Made by a program: the position numbers and the translations under genes
Assembly (NCBI GenBank): GCA_045657265.1
Contig: JAZOSU010000009.1
Span: 1 to 50,122 of the forward strand
Origin: RGIG9041 sp045657265
Lineage (GTDB): Bacteria; Bacillota; Clostridia; Oscillospirales; QAKW01
DNA length: 50,122 bases
Direction of reading: 5' to 3'
In this document: piece by piece, positions 17,666 through 25,578 of the stretch
Layout: each line of letters starts with the position of its first letter
Position numbering within the stretch: the first letter of the stretch is position 1
The notes under the pieces: model-generated
The model's database searches: none
Told to the model about the DNA's origin: nothing
What the model saw: the letters and a program-made list of their open reading frames with translations, nothing else

Positions 17666-18667
17666 ATGATGCCTACCGATTTTGAAATATTATCATTAAA
17701 AGAAGAAGCGATACTATCTGAAGAAGAATTAAAAAACTATTATCATAATTTACGGAACTTTGTTTTGGCCCGTAAAACAACTAATACAACTCTTAGTGCT
17801 ACAGTTATTGGACCAAAACTTAAAAAAGTCACAACAAAGATAGCCATTGCTGTAACTAAAATGTTTTCGACTAAAAACGTCGAATGGGTGTGGGATGGAA
17901 CAGAACACATACCTAGTGGCGCGGTGATTTTTGCACATATTCATCAAGGTATATTAGATAATTTTGCTTGGATACCAAACCTCGAAAGGCACTGTCTTTT
18001 TTTACATGGTGCAGAGGTTAATCGCCTACTGTTACTATGTCAAATGAACACGGGGTTAATTTTAATAAAAAAGGGAGATAGGGAAAATAATTTAAACGCA
18101 AAATTAGATATGATCCAGCATTTATTGAACGGTCATTCAATAACATATTTCCCCGAAGGTACGTGGAATTTATCACCAAACAAACTGCACTTACCAATGC
18201 GATATGGTTTTTTAGACATTGCAAGAAAAGCGAATGTTCCTGTGGTGCCTGTTGTTCACGAATATACATATGATAAAGTTGATGGAAAAACAAAGATTAC
18301 AAAAATACACACAAGATATGGTAAAGCAATTTACATTACACTAGAAGATGATATAAATGAAAAATTAAATGAATATCAAGAAGCCATATCTACTATGACT
18401 TTTGAACTTATTGAAGAAAAAGGGCTATTTAAAAGAGAAGATATCAGCACCAGTGATTATATTGATTTTTTAAAAATTAGTTATAAAAATCTAAAGCTTG
18501 GCAAATTGGACTGGGAAAAGGAACGAAGAAATATTTATGGAGCCGATGATGCATTCTATCTTTTTAATCATATAAACGATATTCCGTTCGACGACAATGG
18601 AAATCTTTTAGATACAGAAGAATCAATCAGATTAGAGCGATTATTTGAAAAGAATAGGTGCAGATAA
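17666..18667 (+). CDS. PlsC-like glycerolipid acyltransferase
   Basis: Probable acyl transfer to a lysophospholipid or similar acceptor at the membrane. The PlsC/LPLAT block I appears as HQGILD (HX4D) near residue 94 and block III as FPEGTWN near residue 162, followed by PVVPVVHEY. At 333 aa it is longer than a housekeeping PlsC (about 240 aa) and has an extra charged C-terminal part of about 120 aa. AGGAG lies 5 nt before the first of two adjacent ATGs (17666, 17669). It stands alone between tRNA-Arg and a broken tRNA-Arg end, so it is likely cargo of a former integrated element. The acceptor cannot be inferred. Confidence 0.8.
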   Translation: MMPTDFEILSLKEEAILSEEELKNYYHNLRNFVLARKTTNTTLSATVIGPKLKKVTTKIAIAVTKMFSTKNVEWVWDGTEHIPSGAVIFAHIHQGILDNFAWIPNLERHCLFLHGAEVNRLLLLCQMNTGLILIKKGDRENNLNAKLDMIQHLLNGHSITYFPEGTWNLSPNKLHLPMRYGFLDIARKANVPVVPVVHEYTYDKVDGKTKITKIHTRYGKAIYITLEDDINEKLNEYQEAISTMTFELIEEKGLFKREDISTSDYIDFLKISYKNLKLGKLDWEKERRNIYGADDAFYLFNHINDIPFDDNGNLLDTEESIRLERLFEKNRCR

Positions 18668-18869
18668 ACACTGATGACTAAAATCCACTCATATTACCTC
18701 CACCCTAATGTCATAGCCGCTGCTAATTGCTTGCTAATTGGACAACGCAAAACCGCATAAAATCAGCAGTAACGGCATAACACTCGATAATATATTAACC
18801 TTAAAAATCCCCTGACAGCAGGGGATTTTTAGGTATTGTGAGGGATACCGCTTGTATTTCCCTTGGTAT
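18668..18869 (+). other. Non-coding segment with second copy of paired TGCTAAT repeats
   Basis: No gene seen. It holds the pair TGCTAATTG / TGCTAATTGG near 18720-18740 that mirrors the pair before the acyltransferase gene, then a terminator hairpin. On the minus strand a GGAGG site followed by a five-codon ORF (about 18683-18698) looks like debris of an element gene junction. Confidence 0.35.
18803..18830. terminator. Terminator downstream of the acyltransferase gene
   Basis: A 12-bp perfect stem (AAAAATCCCCTG / CAGGGGATTTTT) with an ACAG loop. A and T runs on both sides allow it to work in either direction. Confidence 0.75.
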
Positions 18870-18914
18870 CTCCTAAGCGAAAGGCCGCGCGTTCGAATCG
18901 CGCCGGGCGCGCCA
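18870..18914 (+). pseudogene. 3' fragment of a second tRNA-Arg(CCT)
   Basis: It begins in the anticodon loop (CTCCTAA) and runs through the 3' anticodon strand, a perfect T-arm GCGCG-TTCGAAT-CGCGC, 3' acceptor strand CGGGCGC, G and CCA. No 5' half can be found upstream: there is no GCGCCCG or D-arm in the preceding 80 nt. It is the displaced 3' end expected when an element integrates into a tRNA gene. Confidence 0.7.
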
Positions 18915-18954
18915 AAAAGGTGCCGAGAAAACAAGGTTTCTCGGCACCTTTTTT
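18914..18954. terminator. Bidirectional terminator after the tRNA fragment and the ABC-F gene
   Basis: A 16-17 bp stem (core GGTGCCGAGAAA / TTTCTCGGCACC) with an ACAAGG loop and flanking A and T runs. It is the counterpart of the tRNA-Arg terminator and also serves the convergent ABC-F gene. Confidence 0.85.
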
Positions 18955-18985
18955 ATTTGTTATAAACCTTAGAATCAGAATTTTA

Positions 18986-20908
18986 TTATGACAGTTGTTT
19001 GTCAACGTTTTCCCATTCTGACATCACTTCGAGCAGTTGTTCTTCCAAATTTTCAATTTCATCTGAAATTTCCTGCAATTTTTCATAATCCAATGCCAAA
19101 TTCGGATCAAGAAGTTGTTGATTTTTCTCTTCAATTTCCTGTTCTAACTTAGAAATCGCATCTTCAAGTTTTAAATAACGTTTTTCAAGCCTTGCCCGTT
19201 CTTTTGCCATCTGATAATCTATTTTACCTTTTTTAACAGGAGTATCAGAATTGATTTTATCTATGATCTTATTATCAGGCTGTTTGTTTTCTTCTTTTGC
19301 TTTTCGTTCAAGATACTCATCATATCCATAAGGCAGATACGAAACCGTTCCATTTTCAAAAATAAGAAGAGAATCAGCTATTTTTTTAATAAAATATCTG
19401 TCATGGGAAACAAATAAAACACTACCCTCAAAATCACAAAGCATTGATTCAAGGCTTTCTTTACCTATTATATCCATATGGTTTGTAGGTTCGTCAAGTA
19501 TGAGGAAGTTAGGTTTCCTTTTAAATATTTTACAAAGAGCAAGTCTTACCTTTTCACCGCCTGATAAAGTATCGACCATCTTAAAAACATCGTCACCTGA
19601 AAACATAAAAGCTCCTAATGAAGAACGAACTTCAAGATGTTCAAGATTTGAAAAATCATCCCAGAATTCATCAAGAACCGTTTTGTTACTGGAGTAATGT
19701 GCCATTTGCTGATCAAAATATCCAACGTCAACCTGATGACCAAAGGAGTATACACCCGAAAGTGCAGGTATCTCCCCTACTATCGTCTTCAAAAAAGTTG
19801 ATTTTCCAAGACCATTTCCGCCGATAATACCTATTTTTTGTTTTTTTATTTGTGTGAGGTTAACAGTAGATAAAACGGAATCATAGCCAATCTTTAGGTT
19901 TGAAATTTTCAGAACTTCTTTACCTGTATCGCGACCAGGTTTGAAATTTGCTTTAAATGTTGCTGTATCAAATCTCTCCGGTGCATCAATTATCTCCATA
20001 TGTTCTATTTCTTTTAATTTAGAACGGGTCATTGCCACCTTGGTAGGAGTGTTTTTGAATTTTTCTACAAGTGTCTGTAGTCTTAATATTTCTTTTTGTT
20101 GAAGTTCGTAATCTTTTTTCTGTTTTTCAAAAGCTTGACGTTTTAATTCTATAAATTGCGAATAGTTACCGACATAGCGTTTTGTCACTTTATACTCGAT
20201 TTCATACACAACATCAGCAATTTTATCAAGAAACATTCTGTCATGAGAAACAATAACAACACATTTTTTATAGTTTTTTAAGTATTCCTCAAGCCATTCA
20301 ACTGTAGATATATCAAGGTGGTTTGTTGGTTCGTCAAGCAACAAAATATCCGGTTTACTCAAAAGAAGTTTGATAAACGCAAGTTTTGTTTGTTGTCCGC
20401 CTGAAAACTCACTTAGTTTTTTATCTTTATCCTCAAGAGAAAAACCGAATTTTTTAAGCATCACATCATATTCTTTCTGATAATAATACCCACCAATTTG
20501 TTCAAATTTTTCCTGAAGAGAAGTATATTCTTTTATTTCTTTTTCATAAAGATTTCCATCTTTTGACTCATCTAATAGTTTAACAAGATATTCCATACGT
20601 TCTTTCATCATCAAAATCGGACGGAATATTTTTTGAATTTCTTCGTTTAAAGTTAAATCATAATTATCAAACGCACCCTGTTTGAGATATCCAATTTCAG
20701 GTTTGCCTGACATTGAAATAAACGAACTGCCATCAGGATTCTTTACTGGGTCAACTTCACCTGCAATAAGTTTAAGAAGCGTTGTTTTTCCGCAACCGTT
20801 TCTTCCCACTACTGCAATTTTTTCAGTATTATGTATTTCAAAGTTGATATTTTTTAAAATAGTATCTCCACCGAGATCTACAGCAGTATTACTGATCTGA
20901 TACAGCAT
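18986..20908 (-). CDS. ABC-F family ATPase (translation factor/ribosome protection type)
   Basis: Soluble twin ABC ATPase that acts on the ribosome; members release stalled ribosomes or protect against antibiotics. There are two Walker A motifs (GRNGCGKTT near residue 37, GGNGLGKST near 360), two signatures (FSGGQQTK, LSGGEKVR), two LLDEPTNHLD-type Walker B motifs, and the P-site interaction linker between them. A C-terminal coiled coil (about residues 565-640) makes it resemble YdiF/Uup. The start is ATG at 20908 (640 aa), 4-5 nt after GGAGGG. An in-frame codon at 20965 lies inside the promoter and cannot be used. No antibiotic specificity can be assigned. Confidence 0.92.
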   Translation of the reverse strand: MLYQISNTAVDLGGDTILKNINFEIHNTEKIAVVGRNGCGKTTLLKLIAGEVDPVKNPDGSSFISMSGKPEIGYLKQGAFDNYDLTLNEEIQKIFRPILMMKERMEYLVKLLDESKDGNLYEKEIKEYTSLQEKFEQIGGYYYQKEYDVMLKKFGFSLEDKDKKLSEFSGGQQTKLAFIKLLLSKPDILLLDEPTNHLDISTVEWLEEYLKNYKKCVVIVSHDRMFLDKIADVVYEIEYKVTKRYVGNYSQFIELKRQAFEKQKKDYELQQKEILRLQTLVEKFKNTPTKVAMTRSKLKEIEHMEIIDAPERFDTATFKANFKPGRDTGKEVLKISNLKIGYDSVLSTVNLTQIKKQKIGIIGGNGLGKSTFLKTIVGEIPALSGVYSFGHQVDVGYFDQQMAHYSSNKTVLDEFWDDFSNLEHLEVRSSLGAFMFSGDDVFKMVDTLSGGEKVRLALCKIFKRKPNFLILDEPTNHMDIIGKESLESMLCDFEGSVLFVSHDRYFIKKIADSLLIFENGTVSYLPYGYDEYLERKAKEENKQPDNKIIDKINSDTPVKKGKIDYQMAKERARLEKRYLKLEDAISKLEQEIEEKNQQLLDPNLALDYEKLQEISDEIENLEEQLLEVMSEWENVDKQLS

Positions 20909-20936
20909 ATTACCCTCCAAATATATCATACAGGTA

Positions 20937-20965
20937 ATTTTATTCTGTTTAACAGATATTGTCAA
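20937..20965 (-). promoter_or_regulatory. Promoter of the ABC-F gene
   Basis: Perfect TTGACA, 17-nt spacer, TAAAAT on the minus strand. It fixes the ABC-F start downstream at 20908. Confidence 0.75.
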
Positions 20966-20966
20966 G

Positions 20967-21003
20967 AAAAAAAGACTGTCTCCGATTACGGAAACAGTCT
21001 TTT
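20967..21003 (-). terminator. Terminator of gapA
   Basis: Stem AAAAGACTGT-TCCG / CGGA-ACAGTCTTTT with one internal mismatch and an ATTA loop, followed on the minus strand by a T-run just past the gapA stop codon. Confidence 0.85.
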
Positions 21004-21017
21004 AATTAAAAATTCAA

Positions 21018-22028
21018 TTACATTTCAGCAAAGTATTTGATAGTTCTTACCATCTGGCTTGTGTATGAATTTTCATTGTCGTACCATGATACAACCTGTA
21101 CCTGATAGGTATCGTCATCGATTTTTGTTACCATTGTCTGAGTAGCATCGAAGAGTGAACCGTATGTGATACCAACGATATCTGAAGATACGAGTTCTTC
21201 TTCAGTATAACCGAATGAAGCTGAAGAAGCAGCTTTCATAGCAGCGTTGATGCCTTCTTTAGTAACGTCTTTGCCTTTAACAACAGCAACGAGAAGTGTT
21301 GTTGAACCTGTTGGAACAGGAACACGCTGAGCTGAACCGATAAGTTTACCGTTAAGTTCAGGAATTACAAGACCGATAGCTTTAGCAGCGCCTGTTGAGT
21401 TAGGAACGATGTTAGCAGCAGCTGCACGAGCACGACGGAAGTCACCTTTTCTGTGAGGACCATCAAGAACCATCTGGTCGCCTGTGTAAGCATGAACAGT
21501 TGTCATGATACCGCTCTGGATAGCTGCATAGTCGTTAAGAGCTTTAGCCATAGGAGCAAGGCAGTTTGTTGTACAAGAAGCAGCAGAAATGATGTTGTCT
21601 TCTTTTGTAAGTGTGTTTTCGTTAACACTGTAAACGATTGTAGGAAGGTCGTTACCTGCGGGAGCAGAGATAACAACTTTTTTAGCACCGGCATTGATAT
21701 GAGCCTGAGCTTTGTCTTTTGAGCAGTAGAAACCTGTACATTCAAGTACAACGTCTACATCGAGTTCACCCCAAGGAAGATCGTTAGCATCTTTCTCAGC
21801 GTAAATTTTGATTGTTTTACCGTCAACTGTGATTGAATCTTCACCTGCAACTACTTTATCAGCAAGAGCATATCTACCCTGAGCTGAATCGTACTTAAGA
21901 AGATGTGCAAGCATTTTAGCATTTGTAAGGTCGTTGATAGCAACAACTTCATAGCCTTCTGCACCAAACATCTGTCTGAAAGCAAGTCTACCGATTCTAC
22001 CGAAACCGTTAATAGCAACTTTTACCAT
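21018..22028 (-). CDS. gapA: Glyceraldehyde-3-phosphate dehydrogenase
   Basis: Glycolytic enzyme that oxidises glyceraldehyde-3-phosphate with NAD and phosphate to 1,3-bisphosphoglycerate. It has the Rossmann start VAINGFGRIGRL, catalytic cysteine in SAASCTTNCLAP near residue 152, the catalytic His in TTVHAYTGDQ, and the C-terminal WYDNENSYTSQM. At 336 aa it is the standard length. GGAGG lies before the ATG. Codon use is strongly biased, as for PFOR, which fits high expression. It is a single-gene unit with its own promoter and terminator. Confidence 0.98.
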   Translation of the reverse strand: MVKVAINGFGRIGRLAFRQMFGAEGYEVVAINDLTNAKMLAHLLKYDSAQGRYALADKVVAGEDSITVDGKTIKIYAEKDANDLPWGELDVDVVLECTGFYCSKDKAQAHINAGAKKVVISAPAGNDLPTIVYSVNENTLTKEDNIISAASCTTNCLAPMAKALNDYAAIQSGIMTTVHAYTGDQMVLDGPHRKGDFRRARAAAANIVPNSTGAAKAIGLVIPELNGKLIGSAQRVPVPTGSTTLLVAVVKGKDVTKEGINAAMKAASSASFGYTEEELVSSDIVGITYGSLFDATQTMVTKIDDDTYQVQVVSWYDNENSYTSQMVRTIKYFAEM

Positions 22029-22062
22029 TTTGTATTTCCTCCAAAAAATAAATTCTTAGGTT

Positions 22063-22091
22063 ATTGTATAATATCTAAACAAATTTTTCAA
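22063..22091 (-). promoter_or_regulatory. Candidate promoter of gapA
   Basis: Minus-strand TTGAAA, 17-nt spacer, TACAAT, with the -10 box about 35 nt before the gapA ATG. Confidence 0.55.
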
Positions 22092-22172
22092 TATCTTTTT
22101 ATAATTTTTTTAAATCTTTCCTTGCATATTTTAATTCGTTTTGTCGACAATACTTACATATATGCTTTTTAA

Positions 22173-22201
22173 TTGACAAAAATGCGTTGTACAGTTATAA
22201 T
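22173..22201 (+). promoter_or_regulatory. Consensus promoter of the E2-like/smpB unit
   Basis: Perfect TTGACA, 17-nt spacer, perfect TATAAT. It drives the E2-like gene and smpB and possibly reads on into ssrA. It shows that the in-frame codon at 22187 cannot be a start. Confidence 0.85.
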
Positions 22202-22231
22202 ATACTCAGTAAAAAAATGGGGGATTTTTTT

Positions 22232-23098
22232 ATGAGTAAATATCCAAAAGAAGGCAGAAGAGTTAAAAGCTTACCTCCTATGTCTTACGTTTCACCTTAT
22301 ATAATGAAGACAAGAAATACATCGCAAAATTTTGTTTCAGATTCTTTTGATATCGAAAAAGCAGAAGCATATATCAGAAAAAAACGTCAGGAAGGTCTTT
22401 CTAACTTCGGTATGCTCCATTTACTTCTTGCAACCTATGCAAGAGCCGTTTCTCAAAGACCGGGAATTAACAGATTTATACGCGGTCAGAGAATCTACAC
22501 AAGAGACCATATCGAAGTTATGATGACAATAAAAAAAGAAATGACTCTTGAATCTGCTGATACTTGTATTAAATTTTATATGCAACCCGATGATACTGCA
22601 GAAACCATCTATAAGAATTTTACAAAACTTATAGAAGAAAACAAAGCAGCATCCGGAAACGGTGACAGTTCTTTTGATGTACTTGCAAAAACTCTTACAT
22701 ATATACCCGGACTTCTTTTAAGAGGTGCCGTTGCAATTCTCAGAACAATGGACTATTTTGGTTTATTGCCACGATTTTTAACACATTTAAGTCCGTTTCA
22801 TGGTTCAATGGCGATAACATCAATGGGTTCATTAGGTATTCCACCTATACATCACCATTTATATGATTTTGGAAACATTCCGGTGTTTATATCATACGGT
22901 GCAAAACGAAAAGCATATGAACTTAATAAAGATGGCAACGTAATAACTAAACGTTATATGGATATTGCCGTTGTAACTGACGAAAGAATATGTGACGGAT
23001 ATTATTTTGCATCTGCGCTCAAATATATGAGAGCAATATTCAACGATCCCGATCAATTAGATAATCCACCCGAACAAGTTATTAAGGATATAAAATGA
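22232..23098 (+). CDS. Stand-alone 2-oxoacid dehydrogenase E2-like acyltransferase domain protein
   Basis: 288-aa protein with the chloramphenicol acetyltransferase/E2 catalytic fold but no lipoyl or E1/E3-binding domain. The family's C-terminal active-site motif DHRxxDG appears as DERICDGYYFASAL near residue 249, so the catalytic His is replaced by Glu. The Ser/Gly-rich SMAITSMGSLGIPP segment is kept. The acyl acceptor is unknown and activity as an E2 is doubtful. The start is ATG at 22232, 7 nt after GGGGGA. It overlaps smpB by 4 nt, so the two are translated together. Confidence 0.8.
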   Translation: MSKYPKEGRRVKSLPPMSYVSPYIMKTRNTSQNFVSDSFDIEKAEAYIRKKRQEGLSNFGMLHLLLATYARAVSQRPGINRFIRGQRIYTRDHIEVMMTIKKEMTLESADTCIKFYMQPDDTAETIYKNFTKLIEENKAASGNGDSSFDVLAKTLTYIPGLLLRGAVAILRTMDYFGLLPRFLTHLSPFHGSMAITSMGSLGIPPIHHHLYDFGNIPVFISYGAKRKAYELNKDGNVITKRYMDIAVVTDERICDGYYFASALKYMRAIFNDPDQLDNPPEQVIKDIK

Positions 23099-23565
23099 AA
23101 GAAGATTCAATTAAAACTATAGCAAAAAACAAAAAAGCATATTTCGACTATTTTATTCTTTCAACTTATGAAGCAGGAATCGAACTTTTCGGTACAGAAG
23201 TCAAATCAATCAGAAAAGGTGCTGTAAATCTGAAAGACAGTTTCTGTGATATTGAAAAAGGCGAAATCTTCGTCAAAAATATGCACATATCTCCTTATGA
23301 AAAAGGTAATATTTTTAATAAAGACCCTTTAAGAAACAAAAAACTTCTTATGCACAAACGAGAAATAATGACTTTGTTCGGTAAAGTCAAACAAGACGGT
23401 CTTACGTTAATTCCTTTATCGGTATACTTCAATAAATCCAAAGTGAAAGTTGAGGTAGGTTTATGTAAAGGTAAAAAGCTTTACGACAAACGTGACACTC
23501 TTGCGAAAAAAGAAGCAAACAGAGAAGTTACAGCAAATCTCAAATACAAACAGCAACCATATTAA
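23095..23565 (+). CDS. smpB: SsrA-binding protein SmpB
   Basis: Binds tmRNA and brings it to stalled ribosomes for trans-translation. At 156 aa it has the normal length. Family blocks are visible: KKAYFDYFILSTYEAGIEL, GTEVKSIRKGAVNLKDSF, and the basic C-terminal tail KKLYDKRDTLAKKEANRE. It overlaps the E2-like gene by 4 nt and lies 15 nt before ssrA, so protein and RNA partner are adjacent. Confidence 0.98.
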   Translation: MKEDSIKTIAKNKKAYFDYFILSTYEAGIELFGTEVKSIRKGAVNLKDSFCDIEKGEIFVKNMHISPYEKGNIFNKDPLRNKKLLMHKREIMTLFGKVKQDGLTLIPLSVYFNKSKVKVEVGLCKGKKLYDKRDTLAKKEANREVTANLKYKQQPY

Positions 23566-23580
23566 TTGCTGTTTTAATAT

Positions 23581-23928
23581 GGGGGCGCAAAGGTTTCGAC
23601 GGGGATCAGAACGTATTGTAAGCGGATAGAGGCGCATAACCTCTTAAAAATGTGCATTTTAAAATTAAACGCTAACAATAATAAATTAGCTTACGCTGCT
23701 TAATTGCGGCGTCATCCAAATGCGAAGGACCACGAGCGCAGGCGGGTGTCACAATTAGTGGTGAACGAATGCAGATAAGCTTTGCTCTGTATTTGTAGTA
23801 TGAAGCTACTAAAGATATCAGTTTGCTTTATAACGGATATCCAAGGGAATGTAAAGATAAAGCTACATCCGTAGAAAGCAGTACCGGACGGTTTTCGGAC
23901 AGGAGTTCGATTCTCCTCGCCTCCACCA
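23581..23928 (+). ncRNA. ssrA: Transfer-messenger RNA
   Basis: The 348-nt gene opens with GGGGGCGCAAAGGTTTCGACGG and ends with the tRNA-like T-arm GGAGTTCGATTCTCC and an encoded CCA. The 5' GGGGGCG pairs with the 3' CGCCTCC (one G-U). The tag reading frame starts with GCT at 23671 and ends with TAA at 23701-23703, encoding ANNNKLAYAA after the charged alanine. It rescues stalled ribosomes and marks the truncated products for proteolysis. Confidence 0.97.
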
Positions 23929-23938
23929 TAACGCGCAT

Positions 23939-23974
23939 AGACGAACTCTTTACATCGTAAAGAACGTCTTTGCC
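23939..23974 (+). terminator. Candidate terminator of ssrA
   Basis: Interrupted stem AGACG...CTTTAC / GTAAAG..CGTCT with an ATC loop, followed by TTTGCCTTT. The T-run is short, so the stronger hairpin at 23985 may be the real end. Confidence 0.5.
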
Positions 23975-23984
23975 TTTACAGAAG

Positions 23985-24022
23985 AAATACCACCTAAGCC
24001 TTAATCGGCTTGGGTGGTATTT
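23985..24022. terminator. Bidirectional terminator between ssrA and the kinase/ABC operon
   Basis: A 16-bp stem (AAATACCACCTAAGCC against GGCTTGGGTGGTATTT, one G-U) with a TTAATC loop. It lies between ssrA (+) and the end of the accessory operon (-). Confidence 0.7.
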
Positions 24023-24038
24023 CGTTATATGCACTTAA

Positions 24039-24758
24039 TTAATCATTCTTTTGCGGTGTAATGTATGCATCTCTAATTCTATCATAAGTTTGTATGTTTG
24101 AATTTAGTTGCTCTTCCATTTTAGTGATTTGTAGTAAGCTCTCATGCAAAACATTTACTGTAGTGTGGCTCGTTTCTCCATATATTTCTAAAAATGAAAG
24201 TCGATCTTTTATGCTGCAGTTTAATTCATTAATTTTTCTCAGCAACTTGACAAAATCTTCTTTTTCTCTTTCTACATCCTCACAAGTGGGAACAAGTTTG
24301 TTCTTGGGCATAGCTATCGTTACAGGCTCATCAGTTGAACTATCAAATTTGCAATATGCTGATAGTATCTTACAAATATTTTTGAATATATCTGATGTTC
24401 TGCTCTTGAAATCACTGTAATGATATTGACTGCCATCATTAAAGACACAGTGCATAGTCTCATAAACCGCACCGTCTAACAATTCCATATTATCATTTGG
24501 TGAGAGGATGCTCAATAGACCAGCGTTATGTATATCATCAGAAATCTTAAAAAAATCTTCTCTTGATAGTGATATTGATTTGCTATCAAAATAACCTTTC
24601 GGGAAATCCATATAGGCAATTGTAGGATGAACAGTATTTCGATATGTGATTTTGTCTTTATAGAGAGTTATAGATTTTCCGTAGTGTCCTCCAAGGGATA
24701 CACTTAACTCAACAATATCAATATCTCTTGTAAAACTTCCATCTTTATTTAATAACAT
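24039..24758 (-). CDS. Unknown soluble protein at the end of the kinase/ABC operon
   Basis: I do not recognise this 239-aa protein. It has no signal peptide or membrane segment. Residues 1-140 look like a beta-rich domain. Residues about 160-235 are helical and probably form a coiled coil (VEREKEDFVKLLRKINEL, LLQITKMEEQLNSNIQ). GGGAG lies 5 nt before the ATG. It lies 11 nt after the PP2C gene, so it belongs to the same operon and may be a target or adaptor of the signalling pair; that role is inference. Confidence 0.72.
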   Translation of the reverse strand: MLLNKDGSFTRDIDIVELSVSLGGHYGKSITLYKDKITYRNTVHPTIAYMDFPKGYFDSKSISLSREDFFKISDDIHNAGLLSILSPNDNMELLDGAVYETMHCVFNDGSQYHYSDFKSRTSDIFKNICKILSAYCKFDSSTDEPVTIAMPKNKLVPTCEDVEREKEDFVKLLRKINELNCSIKDRLSFLEIYGETSHTTVNVLHESLLQITKMEEQLNSNIQTYDRIRDAYITPQKND

Positions 24759-24769
24759 AAAATCTCCCT

Positions 24770-25504
24770 TTAGCCTGTATAGCTATCATTCCAAATCGCT
24801 ATAGCAGAATAGTTATCCCTTTTTTCGTTGATAGCTGCACTTTCAGCTATTAAAAGCATTTTGTTAAGCCATTCACTAGAATCAGTACTGTATTTTAGTG
24901 AATCAAGCATTTCATTTTCCGTGATATATTCCCAAAAACCATCAGAACAAACTAAAGCGGCTTTAAACTTTGAAATCGGCATGACCGGCGAAACGTCAAA
25001 CATAGGTTTTTCCCATTTTGTGCCCATTGCTTTTAATAGAATGTTTCTATCGGGATGATTTCTAATTTCATCTTCTGATATTTCACCGGCTAATGCGAGC
25101 ATTTGAGGCACACTATGATCCACAGTTCTATATCGAATATTGTTTTCACCAAATACGTATACGCGTGTGTCTCCAATATATCCAATGCAAAAAGAATTTT
25201 CTTCTACCAATAGCATAGCGGCTGTAGTTTTCATTTTATTTTTCGCGTTATTATCAATTTGCTGCTTTAGAAGTTCATCTTGTGCTGCCATAAAAGCACT
25301 TGCAATACAGTCATCGTAGTTATGCTTCATAGATTGCTCTACCAAAACTTTGGCAACAAGATTAGAGGCAACATCTCCCATTCCGTTGCCCCCTACTCCA
25401 TCACAAACAACAAAGCAATATCGTCCGTTTTGCTCACCTATCATAAGTGAATCTTCATTAATCTGACGATCACCAACAGCACTTTTAAACACATAATTTA
25501 ACAT
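24770..25504 (-). CDS. PP2C-family protein serine/threonine phosphatase
   Basis: Metal-dependent phosphatase that should reverse the kinase of this operon. Family motifs are in order: GDRQINEDS near residue 11, VVCDGVGGNGMGD near 29 with the metal-binding Asp, GYIGDTRVY, ALVCSDGFWEY with a metal-binding Asp, and KRDNYSAIAI at the end with the last metal ligand. At 244 aa it is a minimal one-domain enzyme. The start is ATG at 25504 with GGTGG 5 nt before it; the upstream in-frame codon at 25528 has no ribosome binding site. Confidence 0.92.
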   Translation of the reverse strand: MLNYVFKSAVGDRQINEDSLMIGEQNGRYCFVVCDGVGGNGMGDVASNLVAKVLVEQSMKHNYDDCIASAFMAAQDELLKQQIDNNAKNKMKTTAAMLLVEENSFCIGYIGDTRVYVFGENNIRYRTVDHSVPQMLALAGEISEDEIRNHPDRNILLKAMGTKWEKPMFDVSPVMPISKFKAALVCSDGFWEYITENEMLDSLKYSTDSSEWLNKMLLIAESAAINEKRDNYSAIAIWNDSYTG

Positions 25505-25578
25505 TTTTCCACCTAAAATAAATATCACTAATTTTTATATAGTTTTGCATTATTGGTAGCCTGCAAGAATTCTTAATT

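Noticed and set aside
18734..18934. 66-codon minus-strand ORF (GAPGAIRTRGLSLRR text)
   Set aside because: This is the familiar false protein read antisense to a tRNA 3' end.
23828..24034. 68-codon minus-strand ORF at the ssrA 3' end
   Set aside because: Antisense to the tRNA-like part of tmRNA and its terminators.
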